Shown here one piece after another: positions 26,645 to 35,065 of a stretch of 64,000 nt of DNA. Origin of the DNA: Marinobacter sp. (lineage in GTDB: Bacteria > Pseudomonadota > Gammaproteobacteria > Pseudomonadales > Oleiphilaceae); assembly GCA_030457765.1 (NCBI GenBank), contig JAKDUK010000002.1, positions 62,001 to 126,000 of the forward strand, written 5' to 3'. The first letter of the stretch is position 1; each line of letters begins with the position of its first letter. The translations under genes were made by a program, and so were the position numbers. The notes below the pieces were generated by a model. That model searched no databases. It was not told the origin of the DNA and saw only the letters and a list, made by a program, of their open reading frames with translations.

Positions 26645-27667
26645 GTGAACATACACAAAGTGCTGAAAACTGTTGCATGTGCTGCATTTGGGGCGCTGCT
26701 TGCTGGCTGCCAGGTTGGGGGGGCAACAGTATCAGACAGAGAGGGCTATTTTACCTGGGTGGATGAGCAGGGCCGGGTGCGTTATTCACCTATAGCTGAA
26801 GAGCCTTCTGCCACACGGGGTGTTTCAGACGACCCCGCAGAAGGCGAAGAAAAGCCCCAGGCAAAACCCTCGGCCGACGAATTTAACGCAACAAACTACC
26901 CGGATGCGGAAGGGCTCCGGCGCAAAGGATATGTACGCGAGGGAGATAAACAGCCTTATTTTACCTGGCAGGATGCTGAAGGTAACGTCCGGTCTACCCC
27001 CTACCAACCGGATACCCGTACCGACGAAGAAAAAGGGTTTGTTGCGCCGCCTGTAAACATTACTCCAGCAAGTGTGTATCTTGCCAGTGACAGACCTCTG
27101 GCAGCCGATCCCGTGGCAGGGTACGATCCGGATGCATTTGCCATTCTTGGCATAGCACAAGGCAATGGCAGTTATTTAGAGCGCTTCGCTGGGACTTGTT
27201 GCCAAACGCTAGAAAGCGAAAGCCATGAGCGTTGGCAGGAGGGTCGCGAATTTGGCGTCCACCTGACAGAAAACTCACCAGTGCACGAGTTTCTATCCGG
27301 TGAAAGCCCTTACCAGCTGATTGCCCTGCCATATGGAGAAAGGCCCGAGGGGCGGGTTATGCGCCTGCGCTCGTTTGTCAATAACGGTATTTTTGTGCCG
27401 TCTGTGGTTTTTCTCAACAATGAGTTTGCCCCTGTGCGATTGGTAACAGATCTGGTTTCAAAATTTGAACCGGAGAACTGGCACCGTCGAGGCTATTTAG
27501 AAGCTCGAATTCCGGTGTTAAGGGTTAAGGAAGAGCGTTGGGTGTTGATTTTCACTCGTGAAAAGGATCTCGAAGGCCAGACAGTGGTTGAAACCCGTCG
27601 TGGCCCCCGTAAAATTCCTCATGTAACCACCGGCGAATTTGGGCTGAGTATGATAGAGGCTCAGTAG
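26645..27667 (+). CDS. Outer-membrane lipoprotein with DUF4124-like repeats and MalM-like C-terminal region
   Basis: 340 residues from a GTG start (26645; AAGGG upstream). The lipobox LLAGC has Cys22, with Gln at +2, which favours outer-membrane sorting. Two short repeats, YFTWVDEQGRVRYSP (about 35-49) and YFTWQDAEGNVRSTP (about 105-119), look like DUF4124 units. The C-terminal half (SVVFLNNEFAPVRLV...GYLEARIPV) resembles the MalM periplasmic family; this is from memory of the pattern and is tentative. It is last in the seven-gene run and converges on the deacetylase gene with only 5 bp between stops. Confidence 0.65.
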   Translation: MNIHKVLKTVACAAFGALLAGCQVGGATVSDREGYFTWVDEQGRVRYSPIAEEPSATRGVSDDPAEGEEKPQAKPSADEFNATNYPDAEGLRRKGYVREGDKQPYFTWQDAEGNVRSTPYQPDTRTDEEKGFVAPPVNITPASVYLASDRPLAADPVAGYDPDAFAILGIAQGNGSYLERFAGTCCQTLESESHERWQEGREFGVHLTENSPVHEFLSGESPYQLIALPYGERPEGRVMRLRSFVNNGIFVPSVVFLNNEFAPVRLVTDLVSKFEPENWHRRGYLEARIPVLRVKEERWVLIFTREKDLEGQTVVETRRGPRKIPHVTTGEFGLSMIEAQ

Positions 27668-27672
27668 TCGGC

Positions 27673-28704
27673 TCAGTCTTCGGGTTGGTTCAGATCCAGC
27701 CACTGCTGTGATAACCAGTAAAAGCTGCCGCCTTCTGCTGGGTGGGTACAGTTATACCGGAATCGGCGACTGTTGAATGGCTTGGGTGCCTGCACCGAAA
27801 TTTTGCCCCCTAGGGCTTCAAAATCAATACGTCCCATACCTGACGCAAAGCAGGTTAGCCGAGCGGGTTTAATTTCTTCTGCCAGAGGCAGGGTGAGCAC
27901 TGGCGGGTTAGTGTCTACAATGCCATCGGGCAGGGCATGGGCATCAATGGGAAATGCTTTGCTGGTTAGTTTGTCTTTTAGACCATTTAGCTGTCCGTAA
28001 GCATTGGCCATGGGGAATCTGGGTAAGCGCGTTTTCCCTGAAAGTGGGCCAATTGCACCGGATTGCTGGCCGAACCCAAACCAGCCCCGCTCGGAAATTT
28101 CTGCCTCAAGCGCTTCGTCGAATTCACCATAGGGGTAGGCAAACAAGGGCAGTTCTGTGCCAAGCTTCTTTTGCAGTTTGGCCTGCGCGGAATCCAAGCT
28201 TCGGGTTACCCGTTGTTGCCAGTCAGCTTGTGTCTCACCAGGTTTTCTCGCCATGTGGCCATGGCCAGCGCTGTGATTGGCAATACTTACGCCCTCGCGG
28301 GTGGCCAGCTCCTGCAATTGGGCCCAGGTCATATAACCATGGTTACCCACGGCTTTTGTATCCACGAAAATGGTATAGGGCAGGCCGCGTTTCTGCAGAA
28401 TATCTGCGGCTGTGCTGTAAACCGATTCGTAGGCATCGTCGAAGGTGAGGGCGATACTTTGGTCTGCGGACGAATCATCAGAAAGCACGCTCTTTGACGC
28501 CTTATGCAGATCAACAACCGCGATATTGAGCTCCGAGATTACATCGAGCTGAGCCTGGAACAAGGACGATGACGTGCTGGTGGAAGGCGGTGTGGCATCG
28601 CTTATGTGGTGATACTGAAGAACAACCAGGTCAGCCGTTGCAGTTTGACTGGTTAACAAAAGCGAACCCAGAGCCAGGGATATCCAGAGTTTTCGTGCGA
28701 TCAT
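27673..28704 (-). CDS. Polysaccharide deacetylase (NodB-homology) family protein
   Basis: 343 residues with a signal peptide (cut near TATA-DLVVLQYHH). The metal-dependent carbohydrate esterase 4 motifs are present: TFDD (catalytic and metal Asp), HSAGHGH (metal His pair) and YPYGEFD. The early QYHHISD motif is typical of secreted members that remove N-acetyl groups from surface glycans. It is translationally coupled to the upstream DnaJ-related gene (4 nt overlap). No biosynthetic glycan genes are adjacent, so the substrate is not indicated. Confidence 0.88.
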   Translation of the reverse strand: MIARKLWISLALGSLLLTSQTATADLVVLQYHHISDATPPSTSTSSSLFQAQLDVISELNIAVVDLHKASKSVLSDDSSADQSIALTFDDAYESVYSTAADILQKRGLPYTIFVDTKAVGNHGYMTWAQLQELATREGVSIANHSAGHGHMARKPGETQADWQQRVTRSLDSAQAKLQKKLGTELPLFAYPYGEFDEALEAEISERGWFGFGQQSGAIGPLSGKTRLPRFPMANAYGQLNGLKDKLTSKAFPIDAHALPDGIVDTNPPVLTLPLAEEIKPARLTCFASGMGRIDFEALGGKISVQAPKPFNSRRFRYNCTHPAEGGSFYWLSQQWLDLNQPED

Positions 28705-29378
28705 GACTGCTCCATCATCTGACTAAAATGCGTCTTAAGTACGGCAAATGCTTCGTTGAGGGATTGGATTGCCTCGGTCTCGCCGCCCCGGTCGGGGTGG
28801 GCCTGCATCACAGCACGGCGAAATGCCTGCTTAACCGTGAGAAAACAATCGGGCACCGAATCGAAGCCTAGCACTTTTGCTGCCTGAAGGGTCTCAGGTC
28901 GGCCTGGCCCGGAACCTTGATAACCAGCCCAAAAGTTGTCCATCATTTTGTTGATGGCATCCTCCGGTAGCTCGTACTGGGATAAATCTAAATAGAAGTG
29001 ACGCAGGCTATCCACGGAGCCGGGCATGCCGTTGCCGGCAACCGTATCCTGGCGCTCAATGCTAATTCGCATGGGCGAGATGGTTAGGTTTTCACCAGCC
29101 TGCGCCAACGTATCCCTTAGTCGATAAACCACGTGAAAGAGTAAGAAGTGTACCGGGTAGAGCTTTTGAGTGTCATGAAACTCCAGCTCACCGATTAGCC
29201 CCCAGGGTGGCTTTTGCAGCTTTTTGATGAGATTCAACTCGTCTATACCAAAGGTTGAGCTGCGCAGTTCATGCTCAACGGCTACCAGTAAATGCTGGAT
29301 CTGTTGTTCCAGCATCGAATCCGGCACCTTTGCGGTGGTTGGTGTTGGAAAGTCTGTAGAGGTTGGCGTGTGTTTCAT
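28701..29378 (-). CDS. DnaJ-related protein (C-terminal J domain)
   Basis: 225 residues. The N-terminal two thirds match the DNAJ-related domain of gammaproteobacteria (LLVAVEHELRSSTFGIDELNLIKKLQKPP; FLLFHVVYRLRD), and a short C-terminal J domain carries the HPD motif (QAHPDRGGETEAIQSLNEAF). It probably stimulates a DnaK-type chaperone; no specific client is known. It overlaps the start of the deacetylase gene by 4 nt. A TetR gene lies 28 bp upstream in the same direction. Confidence 0.85.
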   Translation of the reverse strand: MKHTPTSTDFPTPTTAKVPDSMLEQQIQHLLVAVEHELRSSTFGIDELNLIKKLQKPPWGLIGELEFHDTQKLYPVHFLLFHVVYRLRDTLAQAGENLTISPMRISIERQDTVAGNGMPGSVDSLRHFYLDLSQYELPEDAINKMMDNFWAGYQGSGPGRPETLQAAKVLGFDSVPDCFLTVKQAFRRAVMQAHPDRGGETEAIQSLNEAFAVLKTHFSQMMEQS

Positions 29379-29406
29379 GGTGCCAATGGTAGGTTAGTGG
29401 CTGCTT

Positions 29407-30051
29407 TCAGGGAAGGGTGGTCAGCTTGGCTAGCCCGCCTGTGAATAAAGCCGTTGCAAATTCTGTAGCTCTGAGCACCTCGTCTTCGGCCTGTTCCGGA
29501 TGCTGGTACACGCGCCTTGCAACCATTAAGCTGGTTTCATAGGCTACGCCGAAGAAGGCTGTGCAAAGGTACTCTTGATCAGCGTCTGGCAGAACTTTGC
29601 GCTCAATAGCCGCCCCAACGTCGTCTTCCAGGGACATCATGATTAGTCCAAGAATGCCGGACCCAAACAGGTCTGTCAGGGCACGATCGTTACGATGGGC
29701 AAGTTCATAAACCAGTGGGTCTTGTGCAGTTGCACTGTAAAGAGCCAGGTAGGAGCGGTAAATAAAATCTTCTGCTGTTTTAGCTGAGCGCCGGGAGTGG
29801 CTCAACTGCGCATTGAGTCCGCTTAAGAAATCTGTAAGCAGTGCAGCAAAGATGTCCTGTTTGCTCCGGAAATAATTATAGAAAGTACCTGAGGCCAAAT
29901 CCGTTCTCTGGATGAGGTCGCGAATAGTGGTGTTTTCGTACCCTTGATCCTGAAAGCAAATGCGGGCCGCAGTGAGTATTGCCTGGCGATTACGCAGCCG
30001 GTTCTGTTCTCGTTTGCCGGGAGTTTTTTTGTCTGAACTCAACGTATCCAT
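29407..30051 (-). CDS. TetR/AcrR-family transcriptional regulator
   Basis: 214 residues. The N-terminal TetR helix-turn-helix spans about residues 20-65 (RQAILTAARICFQDQGYENTTIRDL...ASGTFYNYFRSKQDIFAALL), with a helical ligand-binding C-terminal domain. It is divergent from ttcA across 72 bp, so that gap could hold its operator, but I found no convincing palindrome there. The effector is unknown. The DnaJ-related and deacetylase genes follow closely on the same strand. Confidence 0.88.
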   Translation of the reverse strand: MDTLSSDKKTPGKREQNRLRNRQAILTAARICFQDQGYENTTIRDLIQRTDLASGTFYNYFRSKQDIFAALLTDFLSGLNAQLSHSRRSAKTAEDFIYRSYLALYSATAQDPLVYELAHRNDRALTDLFGSGILGLIMMSLEDDVGAAIERKVLPDADQEYLCTAFFGVAYETSLMVARRVYQHPEQAEDEVLRATEFATALFTGGLAKLTTLP

Positions 30052-30123
30052 GTCGATGTCCTGTCCCTGAAATGACGGGATGCGTATAATACCACGATCA
30101 CTTTCCTAATAAACACGGTTGAT

Positions 30124-31044
30124 ATGCCCGAAGCAATGATTGACAGCTCTAAACAGTCTCCTGATTCAGAATACGAACGGTCTCTTAAAACAGAGCAAAA
30201 TAAGTTGCAAAAGCGTCTGCGCCGGGATGTTGGCCAGGCCATTGCCGATTTTTCGATGATCGAGGCAGGTGATAAGGTCATGTGCTGCCTATCCGGTGGC
30301 AAGGACTCTTACGCCATGCTGGATATTCTGCTCAATTTGCAGAAAAGTGCTCCGGTGTCCTTTGAGCTGATTGCGGTTAATCTGGATCAGAAACAGCCTG
30401 GTTTTCCGGAAGAGGTTCTGCCGGACTACCTGGCTGCACTGGGCATCGAATATCACATCATTGAGAAAGACACATACAGTATTGTGAAAGAGAAGGTGCC
30501 AGAGGGCAGAACCACGTGTGGCTTATGTTCACGGCTACGTCGCGGTATTCTTTACAATTTTGCCGAAGAGCATGGTGTCACCAAGATTGCATTGGGGCAC
30601 CATCGTGATGATCTGCTGGAAACCCTGTTTCTGAATATGTTTTACGGTGGCAAACTTAAAACTATGCCACCGGTACTACACAGTGACGATGGCCGGAACA
30701 CGGTTATTAGGCCGCTGGCATACAGCCGCGAGAAAGATATAGCCAGATACGCGGAGCTCAGGCAGTTCCCGATTATTCCCTGTAACCTTTGTGGCACTCA
30801 GGAAAACCTGCAGCGACAGGTGATCAAAGATATGTTCCAGCACTGGGATAAGCAGCATCCGGGTCGGCTTGAGTCGATGTTTAACGCTTTGCGTAATGTA
30901 GAGCCGTCGCATCTTGCGGATACAAGTCTCTATGATTTCCGTGAAGGTAAGCGTCTGGGTGGTCAGCGCCAGGCCGTGCAAACAGCCATGCCTGAGGAAA
31001 AGACAGAACCGGATTTTGGCCGGTTGGATGTTCTGAATATCTAG
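30124..31044 (+). CDS. ttcA: tRNA 2-thiocytidine(32) synthetase TtcA
   Basis: Adds sulfur to cytidine 32 of certain tRNAs using a labile 4Fe-4S cluster; cytoplasmic. 306 residues. The PP-loop SGGKDS is near residue 58, and two CxxC pairs that bind the cluster are present ([12 protein letters not shown] and PCNLCGTQ), as is [16 protein letters not shown]. An alternative start is Met5. A perfect TATAAT (30085-30090) lies upstream but has no good -35 partner, so I do not call a promoter. Confidence 0.95.
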   Translation: MPEAMIDSSKQSPDSEYERSLKTEQNKLQKRLRRDVGQAIADFSMIEAGDKVMCCLSGGKDSYAMLDILLNLQKSAPVSFELIAVNLDQKQPGFPEEVLPDYLAALGIEYHIIEKDTYSIVKEKVPEGRTTCGLCSRLRRGILYNFAEEHGVTKIALGHHRDDLLETLFLNMFYGGKLKTMPPVLHSDDGRNTVIRPLAYSREKDIARYAELRQFPIIPCNLCGTQENLQRQVIKDMFQHWDKQHPGRLESMFNALRNVEPSHLADTSLYDFREGKRLGGQRQAVQTAMPEEKTEPDFGRLDVLNI

Positions 31045-31088
31045 ATAACTTAGAAGTCGCCCGCGCCCCAGGCACGGACCGGGCTGGT

Positions 31089-31778
31089 TTAGTGACCGAT
31101 TAACGCCATAAGCGGTAGGGTCCACAACCCGAAAAGAACCAGCAGCGCCCCGGCGAACTTTCGGAACGCCGGGTTGCGTTTCAGCCCGCTGATCCAGGTT
31201 GCGGCATAACCGGCGCCAAGCATCGAAGGTAGAGTGCCCAGCCCGAAAAACACCATAGTGAGCGCGGCCGAACCCACTGTCGGCTGCAAAGCTGCCCAGC
31301 CTAATGTGCTATACACCAGTCCGCATGGCAGCCATCCCCAGAGTGCACCGAGAGCGAGGGCCTGGCCGGCGTGATTGATTGGCAGCAATCGGCCTGCCAG
31401 AGGCGACAAGCGTTTCCAAAGGGGTGCGCCAACGCGCTCCACATAGCGGATGCCCTGCCACCATTGCCCCATGGATAACCCCATGAAGATCAGCAATAAA
31501 CCCGCAATTGAACGCAGCGCTAAGCCAAGCTCTGCCCATCGATCAGCGGCGGTTGTGCTTAGCAAAGCGATTAGAGCAGCGATCAATGCGTAGCTTGAAA
31601 TTCGCCCGAAGTTGTAGGCAAGCAGTAGCATGGTTTGTCGTGTGCGAAACCCCTTGCCAACGGGCAAAGCCATAGACAGAGAGGCGCTGATACCACCGCA
31701 CATGGCAATGCAGTGAGTGCTGCCAAGCAGGCCAATAAGAAAGGCACTGGGATAGCTAAGATACAATTCCGGGCTCAT
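31089..31778 (-). CDS. Sulfite exporter TauE/SafE-family (DsbD-like) membrane protein of the cco cluster
   Basis: 229 residues with about six membrane segments. The HCIAMCGGI motif near the N-terminus is typical of the small DsbD/TauE-like proteins found downstream of ccoS in many gammaproteobacteria. It overlaps the ccoS stop by 4 nt, so it is last in the ccoGHIS run. By context it probably helps copper or thiol handling during cbb3 oxidase assembly; that role is inference. Paired cysteines and histidines in the first helix could bind metal. Confidence 0.82.
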   Translation of the reverse strand: MSPELYLSYPSAFLIGLLGSTHCIAMCGGISASLSMALPVGKGFRTRQTMLLLAYNFGRISSYALIAALIALLSTTAADRWAELGLALRSIAGLLLIFMGLSMGQWWQGIRYVERVGAPLWKRLSPLAGRLLPINHAGQALALGALWGWLPCGLVYSTLGWAALQPTVGSAALTMVFFGLGTLPSMLGAGYAATWISGLKRNPAFRKFAGALLVLFGLWTLPLMALIGH

Positions 31779-32014
31779 GATTGCTCAGGTGTGTCTTCGG
31801 TATTGTCCTGGGTATCTGACTGTGTTTCTGTAAATTCTGATTTGTCTGTGCGGGCTTCTTCCGGAATCAGATCTTTGTCGTCATCGTACAGAATCCGGTG
31901 TGCCGGGCCTTCCAAATCGTCATACTGACCATTTTTAACTGCCCAGGAAAATAACAAGATACCCATGGCCACCAGAATCAACATCACAGGTACCAAGAGC
32001 ATTACGACTTGCAT
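31775..32014 (-). CDS. ccoS: Cytochrome cbb3 oxidase assembly protein CcoS
   Basis: 79 residues: one membrane helix near the N-terminus (VMLLVPVMLILVAMGILLFSWAVKNGQYDDLEGPA pattern, about 4-25) followed by the CcoS signature W-x3-GQYDDLEGPA and an acidic tail. CcoS is needed to place cofactors in the cbb3 oxidase. It lies between ccoI (38 bp upstream) and the TauE-like gene (4 nt overlap). Confidence 0.93.
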   Translation of the reverse strand: MQVVMLLVPVMLILVAMGILLFSWAVKNGQYDDLEGPAHRILYDDDKDLIPEEARTDKSEFTETQSDTQDNTEDTPEQS

Positions 32015-32052
32015 GGGATAAACCTTATAGTGAAAACCAGATGTTTACGGTA

Positions 32053-34503
32053 TCAGGGCACACTCGGTGCGCCAAGCTTCGCTTCGTTGCCGTGGTTCTT
32101 CGGCCGGGTTTGCTTGCCCAGGCGCAACGCATTGAGCACTACGATTAACGAGCTAATCGACATGCCGATGGCTGCGAGCCAGGGTGGAACCAGTCCAGCG
32201 GCCGCAAGGGGCAGGGCACAAACATTATAAACAAGGGCCCAGACCATGTTCTGGCGAATGATCTTTTTGGTGCGGCGACTGGTATTTATTGCCTCTACCA
32301 ATTGCATGAGCTGACCATTGAGCAGTACCGCGTCTGCTTTTAGCTGGGTGAGGTCTGCGGCAGTGCCCATGGCAACCGAGATACCCGCCCCGGCCATAGA
32401 GGGCAGGTCGTTAAGGCCGTCGCCAACCATCATTACCTGGTGGCCGTCGGATTTCAGTTTCTTCAGAACGTCTAATTTGTGTTCCGGCGAAGCCTGGCCA
32501 ATCGCGTCATCAATACCGAGTATGTCGGCAACCTGACGAACATGGCCAGAGCGGTCGCCACTCAAAAGCAGTGTCTGAATACCGGCATCCTGAAGGGCTT
32601 TGACCGCCTGCGCGGCATCGTCTCTGGGCTGGTCGTCAAGCCAAAAACTGGCCAACCACTCGTCTTCTGACGCCAGCCAGACTTCCATACCAGAATATCT
32701 TTCAACTTGGGGTTCTGGGGCATGTGTGTGCTGTGCAACAAAATCCCTGTGGCCGATGTAAAAAGACTGATCACCGAAGGTGCCGGAAAGCCCGCCACCA
32801 AGATGGTTTTCAACATGATCGATAGCTGTGGCCGGACGACCATGGAACACCCGTGCAATGGGGTGCTCTGAGTGCTGTTCAAGGCCTGCAGCAAGGCGTA
32901 GGCAGCTGTCTTTGTCTTTGCTGCCAGCGGTACGTGTATCTATCAGGCTCAGCTCGCCTCGCGTCAGGGTTCCGGTTTTATCAAAAACAACGGTATCTAT
33001 GGTGTTCATAGATTCCAGCGCATGGCCCCGTGTTGGCAGAAAACCCAAGCGCCGCAGTTTGACCGTGGCCGAGGTGATGGCCGTGGGTGTGGCCAGAGAA
33101 AGAGCACAAGGGCAGGTAACCACAAGGACCGATAGCGTAATATCAAAGGCGTTATCTGCCCCTGCCAACCACCATCCAATCCACACAACCGGTGCCAGAA
33201 TAAGCACCCGCCCGACAAATTTGCCTGCAATGCGGTCAGCCATGCGAGCCACTGGGGGCTTTTCTGATTGAACCCGATCGAGTATACGCAAAATACCGGA
33301 CAGCCGCGTTTGCGCGCCAGACTTCTCCACCTGCACGTCTAGCGGGTTTTCGCCGTTGATGCTTCCGGCATGAACGATATCTCCGGGCACTCGTGTTTCT
33401 GGCAGGTACTCCCCGGTAAGAGCCGATTCATTGAGGGTAGATTGGCCACGGAGAATGGCACCATCAACGGGCAAGGTCTCCCCAGGCCGGATCCTGACCA
33501 CGTCACCCGGCTTAACCTGGTGAGCCGGTATGACTTCTGTGTTCTCTCCTTCCACCCGCGTGGCCACCGTTGGGTGAAAGCCGGCCATCGCATTGCCGGT
33601 AAGTCCTGCGCGATATCTGGCCTGAACCTCTATGTAGCGGCCTAGCAACAGGAAAAATGTGAACATACAGACAGATTCAAAATACACTTCTTCGCCCCCC
33701 ATCACCGTTACCCAGGCACTGGCTATGTAGGCCAGGCCAATGGCTATGGCAACGGGCACATCCATCGTAAGGTGGCGGGTTTTGATATCACGTTGTGCAT
33801 TGCGAAAAAACGGTCCGGCGCTATAGAGCACCACCGGCGTGGCGACCAGCAGACTAAACCAACGGAAAAAGGCCACAAATTCAGGCGACACGCCACTGAT
33901 CAGCTCCAGGTAAAGAGGAAAGGCAAGCATCATGCTCTGGAAGGTGCCGATACCGGCAACAGCCAGCCGGATCAGCATGGAGCGATTTTCGGCTTTCAGT
34001 TGGTCTTCTACTTCGTCGGATTGATATGGGCGGGCAGTGTAGCCAAGCTCATGAATGGCGATCAGCAGGGCACTAAGGTTGGCTTTATCCTGTGCCCACA
34101 CAAGCCTTGCTCGTTGTGTTGTATGGTTTACCGAGAAGGAGAGAACGCCAGGCTGCTGTTTCAGGTGGTTTTCAAGCAACCAGATGCAAGCGGCGCACGT
34201 TATGCCACCAATCAAAAGCTGTGCTTCCTGGCCGCCTTTAACCGGCGACACAAAGGCTTGCTGAACCAGGGAGTGATCCAGCTCCCGCAACCTGTCCAAC
34301 TCGCCACCTGTTAATTTTTTGGGTGTAACAGCCGGCTCAGTGCGGAGTTGGTAAAAACCAGTAAGGCCTTCGGTGTGTATAATTTTGCATACGGCTTTGC
34401 AGCCTTCACAGCAGAAAGACCGGGTTTTCCCGTTGATCTGAAATGTTATTGGCGGCTCCCCGGCAGCGGGTTCGCCGCAATGGAAACAATCCTGCGGGCT
34501 CAC
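32053..34503 (-). CDS. ccoI: Copper-translocating P-type ATPase CcoI (heavy-metal type)
   Basis: Inner-membrane P1B ATPase that exports copper to load the cbb3 oxidase. 816 residues. An N-terminal Cys-rich region (Cys6, Cys9, Cys31, Cys32, Cys35) and a metal-binding domain with CxxC at 103-106 (ITCAACIWLLE) precede the core. CPC in the membrane is at 464-466, the phosphorylated Asp at 508 (DKTGT), and the hinge reads MVGDGLNDLPSM. The N-terminal YHS-like Cys cluster is typical of CcoI/FixI rather than CopA. The start overlaps the ccoH stop by 4 nt. Confidence 0.95.
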   Translation of the reverse strand: MSPQDCFHCGEPAAGEPPITFQINGKTRSFCCEGCKAVCKIIHTEGLTGFYQLRTEPAVTPKKLTGGELDRLRELDHSLVQQAFVSPVKGGQEAQLLIGGITCAACIWLLENHLKQQPGVLSFSVNHTTQRARLVWAQDKANLSALLIAIHELGYTARPYQSDEVEDQLKAENRSMLIRLAVAGIGTFQSMMLAFPLYLELISGVSPEFVAFFRWFSLLVATPVVLYSAGPFFRNAQRDIKTRHLTMDVPVAIAIGLAYIASAWVTVMGGEEVYFESVCMFTFFLLLGRYIEVQARYRAGLTGNAMAGFHPTVATRVEGENTEVIPAHQVKPGDVVRIRPGETLPVDGAILRGQSTLNESALTGEYLPETRVPGDIVHAGSINGENPLDVQVEKSGAQTRLSGILRILDRVQSEKPPVARMADRIAGKFVGRVLILAPVVWIGWWLAGADNAFDITLSVLVVTCPCALSLATPTAITSATVKLRRLGFLPTRGHALESMNTIDTVVFDKTGTLTRGELSLIDTRTAGSKDKDSCLRLAAGLEQHSEHPIARVFHGRPATAIDHVENHLGGGLSGTFGDQSFYIGHRDFVAQHTHAPEPQVERYSGMEVWLASEDEWLASFWLDDQPRDDAAQAVKALQDAGIQTLLLSGDRSGHVRQVADILGIDDAIGQASPEHKLDVLKKLKSDGHQVMMVGDGLNDLPSMAGAGISVAMGTAADLTQLKADAVLLNGQLMQLVEAINTSRRTKKIIRQNMVWALVYNVCALPLAAAGLVPPWLAAIGMSISSLIVVLNALRLGKQTRPKNHGNEAKLGAPSVP

Positions 34504-35015
34504 CCTTTTGCGGCGCCTTTTGAGCTTATATGAAGTTTGCTATCTGTTGGTAGCCAGGCCTCGCCTTTTAGTCGCCATTGGTTATCAGGCCCGCGTAGCT
34601 CGTAATACCAGCGCCCATCTATGTCATCTAGCATAGCCCCGGTGTAATGGCCGTTGCCATCGTTTCGAAACTGAATAGTGCGGTCGTTTTGCGCCAGCGT
34701 TGGGTGGAAAAGGTTTAAAACAAGATAAGGGAAACCTGCCGGCCCCTGTTCGGTATTTACCGTCAGCAAAATGGTTCGGTCTTCAAACGCCAAGTCAGCG
34801 TTCACGCCCAGTTCTTTGGCCTTCAGGTCGCGAGCTATCTCCTGGTTAATGCCCCGGCCCTCCTTTGAATAATCATCCGAAACCATCGTGTCGTCCATGT
34901 TCGACGCGACAACAAACATGATGATGCAAAATATGATCGCGGACAGTGGCGCGATGGTAAGAAACCAGAACCAAGGCTGGCGATACCAGGGTGCGACGGA
35001 AACTTCTTCATTCAT
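34500..35015 (-). CDS. ccoH: FixH/CcoH-family cbb3 assembly protein
   Basis: 171 residues with a single N-terminal membrane segment (about 14-35: WFWFLTIAPLSAIIFCIIMFV) and a periplasmic beta-rich domain. The block YYKEGRGINQE-like motif (DDYSKEGRGINQEIARD) is characteristic of FixH. It is needed for stable assembly of the cbb3 oxidase. No strong ribosome site precedes the ATG. It sits 50 bp after ccoG and overlaps ccoI by 4 nt. Confidence 0.92.
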   Translation of the reverse strand: MNEEVSVAPWYRQPWFWFLTIAPLSAIIFCIIMFVVASNMDDTMVSDDYSKEGRGINQEIARDLKAKELGVNADLAFEDRTILLTVNTEQGPAGFPYLVLNLFHPTLAQNDRTIQFRNDGNGHYTGAMLDDIDGRWYYELRGPDNQWRLKGEAWLPTDSKLHISSKGAAKG

Positions 35016-35065
35016 AATGCGCAGTCTCTTTTATGTACGGGGCCCAATTGTGATCCTGGAGAGGA

